A stretch of DNA of 64,000 nucleotides from Reinekea thalattae (GTDB lineage: Bacteria; Pseudomonadota; Gammaproteobacteria; Pseudomonadales; Natronospirillaceae): NCBI RefSeq assembly GCF_008041945.1, contig NZ_VKAD01000003.1:186001-250000 (forward strand), written 5' to 3'. Shown here piece after piece: positions 26,455 to 35,439 of the stretch (position 1 is the first letter of the stretch; every line of letters begins with the position of its first letter). The translations under genes were made by a program, and so were the position numbers. Under the pieces are notes generated by a model. The model did not search any database. It saw only the letters and a list, made by a program, of their open reading frames with translations, and had not been told where the DNA came from.

Positions 26455-27717
26455 ATGTTTGAAAAAACCATGAATATTGCGGACTACGATGCCGACCTAT
26501 GGCAGGCCATGGAGTCAGAGCGTAAGCGTCAGGAAGAACATATCGAACTGATTGCATCAGAAAACTACACCTCGCCTCGTGTCATGCAAGCGCAGGGCTC
26601 TCAGCTAACCAACAAGTACGCCGAAGGCTATCCGGGCAAGCGTTACTATGGCGGCTGTGAATATGTTGATGTGGTTGAACAGCTTGCTATCGACCGTGCT
26701 AAAGAGCTATTCGGTGCCGATTACGCCAACGTACAACCTCACTCGGGCTCACAAGCCAATGCGGCCGTTTACATGGCAGTTTGTAAGCCGGGCGATACTG
26801 TTTTAGGCATGAGCTTGGATCACGGTGGTCACCTAACTCACGGTGCTCCGGTATCCTTTTCTGGTCGTATCTATAATGCCGTTCAATATGGTCTAAACCC
26901 TGAAACAGGGGAAATCGATTACGATCAGGTTGAAGCACTTGCTCGTGAGCACAAACCTAAAATGATCGTCGCAGGTTTCTCTGCTTACTCATTAATTATT
27001 GATTGGGCGCGTTTCCGTAAAATTGCCGATGAAGTGGGCGCGGTCTTCTTTGTCGATATGGCACACATTGCTGGTCTTGTTGCAGCGGGCGCTTACCCAA
27101 GCCCAATGCCTTATGCCGATGTTGTTACAACCACAACGCACAAAACATTAGGCGGTCCACGTGGCGGTTTGATCCTGGCTAAAAAAGACGAAGAGCTGAA
27201 TAAAAAACTGAATTTCGCGGTATTCCCTGAAAGTCAGGGTGGCCCATTGATGCACGTGATTGCCGCCAAAGCGGTTTGCTTTAAAGAAGCGATGGAGCCG
27301 GAATTTAAAGAATACCAAATGCAGGTAGTCAAGAACGCTCAAGCAATGGCAGCGACCTTCATGGAACGTGGCATCAACATTGTTTCTAACGGTACTGAAG
27401 ACCACCTGTTCTTAGTGGATCTAATCGGCAAAGAATATTCTGGTAAAGATGCAGACGCCGCACTGGGTAAAGCCAACATTACGGTGAACAAAAACTCGGT
27501 ACCAAATGACCCGCGCTCACCTTTCGTGACCTCTGGTTTACGTATTGGTGCGCCAGCCATTACTCGTCGCGGCTTTAAAGAAGCAGAAGCGAAAGAGCTA
27601 ACCGGTTGGATTTGTGATGTTTTGGATAGCCTAGAAAACGGCAATTCAGATGCAGTGATCGAGCAGGTTAAAAATAATGTGTTAGAAATCTGCAGCCGCT
27701 TTCCAGTTTATAAATAG
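26455..27717 (+). CDS. glyA: Serine hydroxymethyltransferase
   Basis: PLP enzyme that converts serine and tetrahydrofolate to glycine and 5,10-methylene-THF, the main one-carbon source. The 420-residue protein has [16 protein letters not shown], the [14 protein letters not shown] loop, [12 protein letters not shown] and the PLP-binding Lys in [14 protein letters not shown] (about 226-239). Length matches E. coli GlyA (417). A GGAGAG ribosome-binding site lies before the ATG. The end of the gene carries a small tandem duplication over the stop codon (27706-27731). Confidence 0.97.
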   Translation: MFEKTMNIADYDADLWQAMESERKRQEEHIELIASENYTSPRVMQAQGSQLTNKYAEGYPGKRYYGGCEYVDVVEQLAIDRAKELFGADYANVQPHSGSQANAAVYMAVCKPGDTVLGMSLDHGGHLTHGAPVSFSGRIYNAVQYGLNPETGEIDYDQVEALAREHKPKMIVAGFSAYSLIIDWARFRKIADEVGAVFFVDMAHIAGLVAAGAYPSPMPYADVVTTTTHKTLGGPRGGLILAKKDEELNKKLNFAVFPESQGGPLMHVIAAKAVCFKEAMEPEFKEYQMQVVKNAQAMAATFMERGINIVSNGTEDHLFLVDLIGKEYSGKDADAALGKANITVNKNSVPNDPRSPFVTSGLRIGAPAITRRGFKEAEAKELTGWICDVLDSLENGNSDAVIEQVKNNVLEICSRFPVYK

Positions 27718-27760
27718 CCTGTTTATAAATAAGCTGTAGCGATATTTTTTATTGCGTTAA

Positions 27761-27787
27761 AAAGCCGGTGATGACCGGCTTTTTTTT
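27761..27787 (+). terminator. Terminator after glyA
   Basis: AGCCGGT (27763-27769) pairs with ACCGGCT (27774-27780) around a GATG loop, flanked by A residues before and eight T residues after. Confidence 0.92.
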
Positions 27788-27843
27788 GCGTGTTTATCCT
27801 TATTGGAATTTTCTCTAAACTATATTTTTCAAAGGAGTTTTTT

Positions 27844-28128
27844 ATGTCTTTTAAAGTGAATAGTTATTTTAACGATCAAGTTTATTCAATTGCTTTTCAA
27901 TCAGAAAGCGGTCCTTGTACGTCCGGTGTTATGGCGATTGGCGAATACACCTTTGGTACTAGCCAAAATGAATTGATGAAAGTGATCGAAGGTGAGTTAG
28001 AAGTAAAACTGCCAGGTAGCGATCAGTGGCAAAAATTTCCTGCAGGCAGTGAATTTAACGTCGCTGCGAACCAATCTTTCGACGTAAAGGTTGCAAAAGA
28101 AACGGCTTATCTTTGCTTCTATAGCTAG
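27844..28128 (+). CDS. ppnP: Pyrimidine/purine nucleoside phosphorylase PpnP
   Basis: A 94-residue single-domain cupin of the DUF1255/PpnP family, which phosphorolyses several nucleosides to free base and ribose-1-phosphate. The ATG at 27844 is chosen: AAGGAG lies just before it and the N-terminus [13 protein letters not shown] fits the family. Family features include [31 protein letters not shown] and the C-terminal AYLCFY. Length equals that of E. coli PpnP (94). Confidence 0.92.
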   Translation: MSFKVNSYFNDQVYSIAFQSESGPCTSGVMAIGEYTFGTSQNELMKVIEGELEVKLPGSDQWQKFPAGSEFNVAANQSFDVKVAKETAYLCFYS

Positions 28129-28317
28129 TGTTTTTAGAGCGATCGTTTTTATACGAACGCTGCAATCGCCATTCTCAAGCTAGTCACCTAGTGTGTCGGC
28201 GACCTTAAGGTTTGTCTTTAAGCGCCGATGCATTCTAATGGTGTTATATCTTAGTTTTACTCCACACTTCTTCTACACTCATTTATGGGTGATTTAAAAA
28301 TAAATAAAGGAAACAAG

Positions 28318-29223
28318 ATGAAAAAATTAGTAATGACCAGTTTAACAGCGTTATTGGCTGTTTTGACTAGTGGGTTATCGATGGCTGCAGACGCTAAAGC
28401 ACCTTCAACAAAGTTCGATCTTTTAGGCTGGACATTGAGTGTGCCGGTAGATGATGATGGCAACGGCAAGTCTGATCAAATTAAAGAAAAAGCATTGAAT
28501 TCTGGCTATGTATCGCCTGAGTTTTTTTACTTGAACGACGAAGGTGGCATGGTGTTTAAATCACCGATTGAAGGTGCTAAAACATCGGCGAACACAACCT
28601 ATACTCGCTCCGAGTTACGTGAAATGATTCGCCGAGGAGATACCAGCCATAAAACTCAAGGTGTTGGTGGTAACAACTGGGTGTTTTCTACTGCACCAGC
28701 TGAAGACTTAGCCGCTGCTGGTGGTGTTGATGGTTCTATGGAAGCGACCTTGTCAGTTAACCACGTTACCACCGGTGGTGAAGGCTACCAAATAGGCCGA
28801 GTGATTATTGGTCAGATCCATGCGACTCATAATGAGCCGATTCGTTTGTATTACCGCAAATTGCCAGGTAATAGCAAAGGTTCTATCTACTATGCACACG
28901 AACCAACAAAAGAGTCGGGTAAGAAAGAAATTTGGGTTGAGATGGTTGGCAGTAAGAGTAACAGCGCCAGCGATCCAGCAGATGGCATCGCACTGGATGA
29001 AAAATTCAGCTACCGTATCGATGTTAAAGGTAATGAATTAAAAGTGACGTTGATGCGTCCAGGTAAGCCTGATGTTGTTCGTGTTACTGACATGAGCGAA
29101 AGTGGTTACGATAAAGGCGGCATCTATATGTACTTTAAAGCCGGTGTTTATAACCAAAATAAATCGGGCGACCCAGACGATTACGTACAAGCAACGTTCT
29201 ATGATTTAAACGTAACTCACTAA
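28318..29223 (+). CDS. Secreted alginate lyase, polysaccharide lyase family 7
   Basis: A 301-residue exported enzyme that cleaves alginate by beta-elimination. The ATG at 28318 follows AAAGGAAAC and opens a signal peptide (MKKLVMTSLTALLAVLTSGLSMA, cleavage about residue 23). The three PL7 active-site strands are visible: YTRSELREM (about 95), VIIGQIH (about 162) and YMYFKAGVYNQ (about 270). The Ile in QIH is usually linked with activity on guluronate-containing blocks. It has no carbohydrate-binding module and no neighbouring alginate genes. Alginate use fits a marine, algae-associated life. Confidence 0.9.
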   Translation: MKKLVMTSLTALLAVLTSGLSMAADAKAPSTKFDLLGWTLSVPVDDDGNGKSDQIKEKALNSGYVSPEFFYLNDEGGMVFKSPIEGAKTSANTTYTRSELREMIRRGDTSHKTQGVGGNNWVFSTAPAEDLAAAGGVDGSMEATLSVNHVTTGGEGYQIGRVIIGQIHATHNEPIRLYYRKLPGNSKGSIYYAHEPTKESGKKEIWVEMVGSKSNSASDPADGIALDEKFSYRIDVKGNELKVTLMRPGKPDVVRVTDMSESGYDKGGIYMYFKAGVYNQNKSGDPDDYVQATFYDLNVTH

Positions 29224-29286
29224 GTTAGCTTCTTAATTTTTTAGTTGCTTAGTTAGCCAAAACGAATCTCTTAGCTACTCTAATTT

Positions 29287-29316
29287 AAAAACCCAGACGT
29301 TTACTCTGGGTTTTTT
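29287..29316 (+). terminator. Bidirectional terminator between the alginate lyase and the LysE-type gene
   Basis: AACCCAGA (29290-29297) pairs with TCTGGGTT (29305-29312), with A residues on the left and six T residues on the right. It serves both converging genes. Confidence 0.88.
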
Positions 29317-29950
29317 ATTGCCTAAAAATAGGCGCAATAAGCGACAGAGCCAGTAAAAAGAACACTAATGCGGCAATTTTATTGAGGTAGCTTTGCGCTC
29401 GTGTGGAGCGACTAAACCAGTGACTAATACTGCCAGAAAGCAAAGCGATGAAATTAAAGACGATGAACGTCGCCAAAATAAAAATAAAACCAAAAAGAAA
29501 TATTTGCGGTGCAATTGCAGCGGCTTCTGGATTTGCGAATTGTGGTAAAAAAGCCAAAAAGAAAATAGACACCTTGGGGTTGGTCAGGTTCATAACGATA
29601 CCGCGGCGGTAAAGCGCACTAAAGCCGAGCTCTGGAATAGCAGTTTTACTGCTGGTATCTTCTTGGCTCGCCTTTACTGCTTGCCAAGCCAAATAAAGTA
29701 AGTAAGCAGCGCCGATTATTTTAAGTCCATTAAAAGCCGTTGTTGACGTTTGGAAAATGGCGGCGACACCAAAGGCAACCAGCGTTGTGTGTACCACTAA
29801 GCCGGTGCATAAACCCAATACGACAAAAAATCCAGATTTACGGCCATACAGTGCGGATAAAGTCAGGACAAAAATATTATCTGGCCCGGGTGCTAAACTT
29901 AATAGTACCGAGCTTAGGGCAAGTGTGAGTAGTGAGTCGATCGCTGGCAA
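29315..29950 (-). CDS. LysE/RhtB-family amino acid exporter
   Basis: A 211-residue inner-membrane protein with about six hydrophobic helices. The N-terminal LSLAPGPDNIFVLTLSALYGRKSGF is the family hallmark, followed by GLKIIGAAYLLYLAWQAVK and GIVMNLTNPKVSIFFLAFLPQF. Members export amino acids such as homoserine, threonine, leucine or lysine. The substrate here is not readable. It stands alone between the lyase gene and the trp locus. Confidence 0.88.
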   Translation of the reverse strand: MPAIDSLLTLALSSVLLSLAPGPDNIFVLTLSALYGRKSGFFVVLGLCTGLVVHTTLVAFGVAAIFQTSTTAFNGLKIIGAAYLLYLAWQAVKASQEDTSSKTAIPELGFSALYRRGIVMNLTNPKVSIFFLAFLPQFANPEAAAIAPQIFLFGFIFILATFIVFNFIALLSGSISHWFSRSTRAQSYLNKIAALVFFLLALSLIAPIFRQ

Positions 29951-30007
29951 AATAAAATCCTATAAGTTGTAAAACCTAATGAGTTTTTAGCCGAAGCTCA
30001 TACAAGG

Positions 30008-30673
30008 TTAAAGGAATAAAAAGTTACGGATTAAATCTTTACCGCCTTCGGTCGCGAACGACTCGGGATGAAACTGAATGCCATGAATCGGATAGTCGAT
30101 GTGTTCAATACCCATGATTTCGAAGTCGTCACTGCTGGCCTGTTTTATTTTTTCTCGATCATCAAAGCTTTCTTGACTCAATGAACCGACGGTTGCCGTT
30201 ATTCGTAGACAGTCTGGTAGCGTTTGTTGATTGGCTATTAAGGAGTGGTAGCGCATCACTTCGAGTTGGTCTGGTAAACCGTTAAAAACACCGCTGCCAT
30301 CATGATTGATTGGGCTAATTTTACCGTGCATAGGCAAGGGCGCTTTGACTACCTCGCCGCCAAAGCAATGCACAATGCCTTGCATGCCGAGGCAAACACC
30401 CAGCAGTGGAATGGTTTTTCCAAGTTCTAATATCACCTCAGCACAGACGCCAAAGTAGGCCGGGTCATCCGGGCTGCCAGGCCCCGGTGAAATAATGATT
30501 TTATCGGGATTGAGCTGTTTGATCTGATCAATATTGAGTTCATCATTACGCTTTACGCTGATGCTGAAATTTTCTAGCGTCGCGTTTGCTTTTTCACTCT
30601 CTAAAATTTCACCAATAAATTGGTACAGGTTGAAAGTAAAAGAATCGTAGTTGTCGATAATTAAAATGTTCAT
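30008..30673 (-). CDS. Glutamine amidotransferase subunit of anthranilate synthase (TrpG type)
   Basis: Class I glutamine amidotransferase that supplies ammonia to a chorismate-using synthase. The 221-residue protein starts [15 protein letters not shown] and has the oxyanion loop SPGPGSPDDPA, nucleophile Cys in LLGVCLGMQ (about 99), and His/Glu in IQFHPESFATEGG. It has short insertions compared with the second copy at 32512-33108. The ATG at 30673 fits the family N-terminus; one 15 bp upstream is an alternative, and neither has a clear ribosome-binding site. It follows trpE by 72 bp and is probably its partner. Confidence 0.85.
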   Translation of the reverse strand: MNILIIDNYDSFTFNLYQFIGEILESEKANATLENFSISVKRNDELNIDQIKQLNPDKIIISPGPGSPDDPAYFGVCAEVILELGKTIPLLGVCLGMQGIVHCFGGEVVKAPLPMHGKISPINHDGSGVFNGLPDQLEVMRYHSLIANQQTLPDCLRITATVGSLSQESFDDREKIKQASSDDFEIMGIEHIDYPIHGIQFHPESFATEGGKDLIRNFLFL

Positions 30674-30745
30674 AACAATGGGCTTCATAAGTAAGTAGTG
30701 GGCTGAAAAAAGTATCGAGCTATTAATTGATCAATGAGCTGAACG

Positions 30746-32125
30746 TTATTCGCTCATGAATAGATCGAGTACTTTTTTAGTGCCGGCAAATTTTCGTTTA
30801 ATTTCTTCGTATTCATCCGCTGGGTTGGAGTCGTAAACGTTACCGCCGCAGGTTTGTACGTAAGCCTTTTCACCATTGGCAAAAACGGTTCGAATCGGAA
30901 TCGCAAAAGTACAGTCGCCATTAAAAGAAAAATTACCAACAGCGCCACCGTATGGGCCGCGACCGTCGGTTTCTAAATCATCAATAATTTTCATCGCTTC
31001 AATTTTAGGCGCGCCGGTAAGTGTGCCAGCTGGGAAGTTGCTTGCTAGTGCGCTGAACATATCGTGCTTATCATCGATAAGGCCGACAATTTCACTCGAA
31101 ATATGCTGCACATGACTGAAGCGTTTAATGTCCATAAGGCTGCGCACCTTAACGCTGCCAAAGCGGGCGACTCGACCGATGTCGTTGCGATGCAGGTCGA
31201 CAATCATATTGTGTTCGGCAATTTCTTTAGGGTCGTTAAGTAGCTTACGTGCAAGAGCGGTATCTTCTTCAACCGTTTTGCCGCGTAGCGTCGTTCCTGC
31301 CAGTGGGAAAGTATCCATTTCTCCCTGACGTAAACGGAATAAAATTTCTGGGCTAGCGCCGATAATTTTTTGTTCGCCAAACTTGACGTAATACATCATG
31401 GGCGAAGGATTAATGTCGCGAAGCTTTTCGTATAAATTGATGCAGTCGCCTTTCATGTCGAAGTATTTTTTAAAGCCGACTTCGGTCTGAAATATTTTTC
31501 CGTCAATAATATCTTGCTTTACTTTTAATACCGCCTCGGCGTGTTCAGCCTGAGTCATACCGTCGTGGAAGTTAGATATTTCTAAATCACCGTTACCCTG
31601 ATAAGGCGCGGTCAATAATTCTTGTACCAGCGCGATGCGGTTGTCGGTGTAGTAAAAATAAAAAACTTCACCGGTCATTTTGTCGAGTACTAGGCCGTCT
31701 TTGAACAAGCCAAAGCGAAAGGCGTCAAACAGTTCGCTGGACTGAACGTTGAGTGACGGCTCGAAGTAATTCATAGCGTCATAGCCCAAATAACCAGACA
31801 AACCGCCGCAGTACATCCGTGAGATGATGTTTTGCGGCATCAGCTGGCGTAGCTGGTAATAGGGGTTGTCGCAGTCAATCGTCTCGCTGCTACCGTCGCG
31901 CTCCTCAATGGTGAGTTGGTTTGCATTGGCGTAGATGATTCTTTCTGGGTCGAAGCAAATGGTGGAATAACGCGCAATGTGGCTTTCTTCGCCAAGCGAC
32001 TCCAGCATGATGCAGTTATCGAATTTTTTTTCGACCTTTTTAAACAGTTCAAAAAAATCGCACTGATCGGTGACTTTTATGTATTGCGGTTTGCGAGGTA
32101 AGGCAAATTTTTCAGCAAGGGTCAT
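30746..32125 (-). CDS. trpE: Anthranilate synthase component I
   Basis: Converts chorismate and ammonia to anthranilate, the first step to tryptophan. The ATG at 32125 (MTLAEKFALPRK) is chosen, giving 459 residues; it begins 8 bp after the trpR stop. The N-terminal regulatory part has IMLESLGEESHIARYST (tryptophan-site LLES-type motif). The chorismate-binding half has FQTEVGFKKYF, IGASPEILFR, PLAGTTLRGKT, EHNMIVDLHRNDIGR, PAGTLTGAPKIEAM and YGGAVGNFSF. Expression is likely TrpR-controlled through the site upstream of trpR. Confidence 0.9.
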   Translation of the reverse strand: MTLAEKFALPRKPQYIKVTDQCDFFELFKKVEKKFDNCIMLESLGEESHIARYSTICFDPERIIYANANQLTIEERDGSSETIDCDNPYYQLRQLMPQNIISRMYCGGLSGYLGYDAMNYFEPSLNVQSSELFDAFRFGLFKDGLVLDKMTGEVFYFYYTDNRIALVQELLTAPYQGNGDLEISNFHDGMTQAEHAEAVLKVKQDIIDGKIFQTEVGFKKYFDMKGDCINLYEKLRDINPSPMMYYVKFGEQKIIGASPEILFRLRQGEMDTFPLAGTTLRGKTVEEDTALARKLLNDPKEIAEHNMIVDLHRNDIGRVARFGSVKVRSLMDIKRFSHVQHISSEIVGLIDDKHDMFSALASNFPAGTLTGAPKIEAMKIIDDLETDGRGPYGGAVGNFSFNGDCTFAIPIRTVFANGEKAYVQTCGGNVYDSNPADEYEEIKRKFAGTKKVLDLFMSE

Positions 32126-32133
32126 GAGGTGGT

Positions 32134-32379
32134 TTACTCTTCTTCTTTTAAGGCGCGCGCGCCACGTGATACGGTGGCAATGCCAACCCCGAGTTGCTCG
32201 GCGATCTTCCGTTGTGGAATCCCCTGTTTCAGCATTTTGAATATTTGTAAGCGTTTGCACACTTCATCATATTCTGTCGGTGTTAGCAGCTGCTGTAGGC
32301 GGTTGTCCATTTGCTCAGGCTGTTTTGCTTGCAGCAAATAGTCGATAAGTTCATCTTTCATTGAGTCGTATGTATTCAT
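32134..32379 (-). CDS. trpR: Trp operon repressor TrpR
   Basis: An 81-residue helical repressor that binds operators when loaded with tryptophan. The DNA-reading segment KRLQIFKMLKQG...QRKIAEQLGVGIATVSRGARALK (about 40-77) is laid out like that of E. coli TrpR, including the GxGIATxxRG recognition helix. It is shorter at the N-terminus than the 108-residue enteric protein. No Shine-Dalgarno sequence precedes either ATG (32379 or 32361). It heads the leftward arm trpR-trpE-amidotransferase, and a candidate operator touches its start codon. Confidence 0.88.
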   Translation of the reverse strand: MNTYDSMKDELIDYLLQAKQPEQMDNRLQQLLTPTEYDEVCKRLQIFKMLKQGIPQRKIAEQLGVGIATVSRGARALKEEE

Positions 32380-32415
32380 GTACTAGTATGCTATAGCAAT
32401 TTGCGGTAGAGTCAA
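32380..32415 (-). promoter_or_regulatory. Candidate trpR promoter with TrpR operator
   Basis: On the minus strand a TTGACT box (32415-32410) is followed 16 bp later by TAGCAT (32393-32388). The same DNA contains ACTAGTAC (minus strand, ending at 32380), identical to a core part of the E. coli trp operator. Transcription would start at or within a few bases of the trpR ATG, so the mRNA may be leaderless. The boxes are seen; TrpR binding is inferred. Confidence 0.5.
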
Positions 32416-32511
32416 TGCCGAATTGATGATCGATGTTGTGATATTATCAGCCGCTAGACTGTTAATATCGGCAAGCCGCAGAGGCTTCATTGAGGTTGGG
32501 AATAGCAAGCT

Positions 32512-33108
32512 TTGTTGTTAGTGATCGATAACTATGACTCCTTCACCCATATGTTGGTGAATTACTTACAGTGCTTTGACTTGGATGTTTTAGTAAAGCA
32601 GAACGATGAGCTTAGTATTGAGCAGATTGAGGCGCTGGCACCTGAGTTGTTGTTACTTTCGCCAGGGCCCTGTACGCCGAATGAAGCCGGAATCAGTTTA
32701 CAAGCGATTCGCCATTTTGCCGGTAAAATACCGATGCTCGGTGTTTGCCTAGGACACGAGGCGATTGCTCAGGCATTTGGCGCCCGTATCGTCAAAGCAA
32801 AGCAGGTGATGCACGGTAAAACGTCTATTGTTCACCATAAGGGTGTTGGCCTATTTAATGGCTTACCGAATGCATTTCAGGTAACGCGCTATCATTCGCT
32901 GGTGGTTGAGCAGGCGAGTTTGCCGCCCTGCATTGAGGTTACCGCTTGGACGCAAGACGATGCCGGTCATCTTGATGAAATCATGGCCATTCGCCATAAA
33001 GAGTACGCTATTGAGGGTGTTCAGTTTCACCCTGAATCGGTACTGACCGAGCAAGGTATGGCGCTGCTCGCTCAGTTTATCCAGCAAGCAAAGAACAGCA
33101 AAAAATAA
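32512..33108 (+). CDS. Glutamine amidotransferase, TrpG/PabA type
   Basis: A 198-residue class I amidotransferase. The start is a TTG giving [17 protein letters not shown]; no ATG is available and a GAGG lies rather far upstream. The oxyanion loop [10 protein letters not shown], nucleophile Cys in [11 protein letters not shown] (about 78) and [10 protein letters not shown] complete the triad. It is the first gene of trpG-trpD-trpC, which argues for a role in tryptophan synthesis. Single proteins of this type often serve both anthranilate and aminodeoxychorismate synthases, so I cannot separate TrpG from PabA. Confidence 0.88.
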   Translation: MLLVIDNYDSFTHMLVNYLQCFDLDVLVKQNDELSIEQIEALAPELLLLSPGPCTPNEAGISLQAIRHFAGKIPMLGVCLGHEAIAQAFGARIVKAKQVMHGKTSIVHHKGVGLFNGLPNAFQVTRYHSLVVEQASLPPCIEVTAWTQDDAGHLDEIMAIRHKEYAIEGVQFHPESVLTEQGMALLAQFIQQAKNSKK

Positions 33109-33122
33109 TAGGAGAGGCAACG

Positions 33123-34154
33123 ATGGATATTAAACAGGCATTGGTTCGCTTTACCGGTCACGGCCATTTAAGTCGTCAAGAAATGCAGCAAGTTATGCAA
33201 CAAATTATGGCGGGTCAATGTACCGATTCGCAGATTGGTGCTTTTTTGATGGGTTTGCGTATGAAGGGTGAAACGGTCGAAGAGATTGTTGGCGCCGCTT
33301 CGGTGATGCGCAGCTTATCAACCAAAGTAACGATTCAAGCCGATCATTTAGTCGATACCTGTGGCACTGGTGGCGCAGGACAAAAACTATTTAATGTTTC
33401 TACTGCCAGCGCTTTTGTTGTCGCCGCTGCCGGTGCACAAGTGGCTAAGCATGGTAACCGTGGTGTCTCGTCAGGTTTTGGCAGTGCCGATTTACTTGAA
33501 AAAGCAGGCGTAAATTTAGACATTGCACCGGATGCGATTGCTCGTTCGATTGAAACCGTCGGTGTTGGTTTTATGTTTGCCCAAGCGCATCACAGTGCCA
33601 TGCGGCATGCGATTGGTCCGCGTAAAGAAATGGGCTTGCGTACCATCTTTAATATGCTTGGCCCATTGACCAACCCGGCCGGTGTGCAAAACCAAGTTGT
33701 TGGCGTCTTCAGCGCAGAGCTTTGTGAGCGTCTGGCTCGGGCATTAAAAGAACTCGGCAGTCAGCATGTCATGGTGGTGCATTCTGATGATGGATTGGAC
33801 GAATTTAGCATCGCAGCGCCAACCAATGTTGTTGAATTAAAAGATGGTGAAATTAATGCCTATCGTATTTCACCGGAAGATCTTGGTTTGGCGACGCAAA
33901 GTCTAGCAGGCTTAAATGTGCAAGACGCGGGCATGAGTTTGGAATTAATTAAAACAGTCTTCGCCGGAGCCTCTAGTGAAATTAGCGCTCGTGCCGCCGA
34001 TCTTATTGCGTTAAATGCCGGTGCAGCGATTTATGTTTCGGGTAAAGCCGATACCTTTTCAGCCGGTGTTGCAATGGCAGAGGATGCTATATCGACAGGC
34101 TTAGCCGCTGAAAAACTGGCTGAATTTGTTGAGTTCACACAAAGCGCGGGTTAA
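33123..34154 (+). CDS. trpD: Anthranilate phosphoribosyltransferase
   Basis: Joins anthranilate to phosphoribosyl pyrophosphate, the second step of tryptophan synthesis. The 343-residue protein has the PRPP-binding motif DTCGTGG (about 79-85), [56 protein letters not shown] and the metal-binding DDGLDE (about 222-227). It begins 14 bp after the amidotransferase gene with AGGAGAG as ribosome-binding site. Confidence 0.96.
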   Translation: MDIKQALVRFTGHGHLSRQEMQQVMQQIMAGQCTDSQIGAFLMGLRMKGETVEEIVGAASVMRSLSTKVTIQADHLVDTCGTGGAGQKLFNVSTASAFVVAAAGAQVAKHGNRGVSSGFGSADLLEKAGVNLDIAPDAIARSIETVGVGFMFAQAHHSAMRHAIGPRKEMGLRTIFNMLGPLTNPAGVQNQVVGVFSAELCERLARALKELGSQHVMVVHSDDGLDEFSIAAPTNVVELKDGEINAYRISPEDLGLATQSLAGLNVQDAGMSLELIKTVFAGASSEISARAADLIALNAGAAIYVSGKADTFSAGVAMAEDAISTGLAAEKLAEFVEFTQSAG

Positions 34155-34343
34155 GCGTGGTTTTATAAGCGGATGGGCTTTTCTGGCGAGTACTGAAATT
34201 TAGGCACTGGAATTAAATGCTCGGTATTGGTGTTAAATGCCGGTAGCTAAGTGAAGTGCTGGAAAGAGCCGATCCATTGTTGTTTATTGACCAGATGTAT
34301 TGGTCGTATTGAGAAAGCCCTATTGGCTTGAGCGTTAGTATTA

Positions 34344-35150
34344 ATGACAAAAGATACTCCTACGATTTTAAAAAAAATCATTGATCGAAAATTTGAAGAA
34401 ATCTCGCAACGAAAAAAGAACATTAGCGAACGTGATTTTGAACAAGAGTTCGATCGTTATGCGCCGCCGCGCGGCTTCGCTGAGGCGATGAAAAACAAAG
34501 TCGCTGCGGGCCATTCTGCGGTGATTGCAGAAGTGAAAAAGGCGTCGCCTAGTAAAGGCGTATTGCGCGAAAATTTTGTACCGCAGCAGATCGCAGAAAG
34601 TTATCAAAAAGGCGGTGCGGCTTGCCTGTCGGTATTAACGGATCGAGATTTCTTTCAGGGCCACGAAGACTATTTAATTCAAATTCGAGAGTCGGTTGAA
34701 CTGCCGGTAATCCGTAAGGATTTTTTAGTCGACTCTTACCAAATAGCCGAAGCTAAAGCGATCGGTGCTGACTGTGTATTATTAATTGTTGCCGCGTTGG
34801 ATGACGCCAAACTGAAAGATTTGCATGCCCAAGCAACTGAATACGGTATGGATGTATTAATTGAAGTGCATGATAAAGCTGAAATGGAATCGGCGTTAAA
34901 GGTTGATAATTTTTTAATTGGCGTCAATAACCGTAACTTACATACCTTTGATGTCTCGTTACAAACGACAATCGATCTTAAAAGTATGCTGCCGTCAGAT
35001 CGAATGTTTGTCACAGAAAGCGGCATCATCACCCCGCAGGATGTGGCGTTAATGCGTCAGCATGATGTTAATGCCTTCTTGGTTGGTGAAGCCTTTATGC
35101 GTGCCGACGAGCCGGGCGAAAAACTAGCAGAATTATTTGGAGCCAACTAA
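34344..35150 (+). CDS. trpC: Indole-3-glycerol phosphate synthase
   Basis: Closes the indole ring in tryptophan synthesis. The 268-residue TIM barrel carries [17 protein letters not shown] (catalytic Lys, about 62-78), [25 protein letters not shown] (catalytic Lys), [21 protein letters not shown] and FVTESGI. It is a monofunctional TrpC with no fused TrpF. A 189-bp gap separates it from trpD; that gap holds only imperfect short repeats. Its stop overlaps the start of the next small gene (TAATG). Confidence 0.96.
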   Translation: MTKDTPTILKKIIDRKFEEISQRKKNISERDFEQEFDRYAPPRGFAEAMKNKVAAGHSAVIAEVKKASPSKGVLRENFVPQQIAESYQKGGAACLSVLTDRDFFQGHEDYLIQIRESVELPVIRKDFLVDSYQIAEAKAIGADCVLLIVAALDDAKLKDLHAQATEYGMDVLIEVHDKAEMESALKVDNFLIGVNNRNLHTFDVSLQTTIDLKSMLPSDRMFVTESGIITPQDVALMRQHDVNAFLVGEAFMRADEPGEKLAELFGAN

Positions 35151-35329
35151 TGCCACCCATTGTATCGATTTTACTTGTATTAACTCTGGCGATATTAGCA
35201 GTAGTGATGTTTACCTCACGTACCGCAAAGCCGGTTACCGAAAAACAAATGCACAAGTATGGCAATATTATTCGCATCTTAATTGTTGTGATGATGGTTT
35301 CGGCTGCGGTTAAAATGTGTACCGGCTAA
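35150..35329 (+). CDS. Small membrane protein, translationally coupled to trpC
   Basis: A 59-residue reading frame whose ATG shares a base with the trpC stop codon (TAATG), the classic arrangement for coupled translation. It encodes two hydrophobic segments: residues 3-21 (PIVSILLVLTLAILAVVMF) and 40-54 (IIRILIVVMMVSAAV). A basic/polar loop (SRTAKPVTEKQMHKYG) lies between them, and a Cys is close to the end. I do not recognise the family. A strong terminator follows 27 bp later, so it is the last gene of the trpGDC transcript. Confidence 0.65.
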   Translation: MPPIVSILLVLTLAILAVVMFTSRTAKPVTEKQMHKYGNIIRILIVVMMVSAAVKMCTG

Positions 35330-35355
35330 AGGCGGTGGCGCATACTTAAGTATTG

Positions 35356-35403
35356 AAAAAACGGCACATTGGTTAACTTAATAACCAATGTGCCGTTTTT
35401 TTT
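35356..35403 (+). terminator. Strong bidirectional terminator after the trpGDC arm
   Basis: A perfect 15-bp stem (35361-35375 with 35382-35396) with a 6-base loop, five A residues before and eight T residues after. It also serves the converging FNT gene. Confidence 0.95.
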
Positions 35404-35439
35404 GCGTTGAATAACTAGATAGAGAACCTAGATAGTGAA

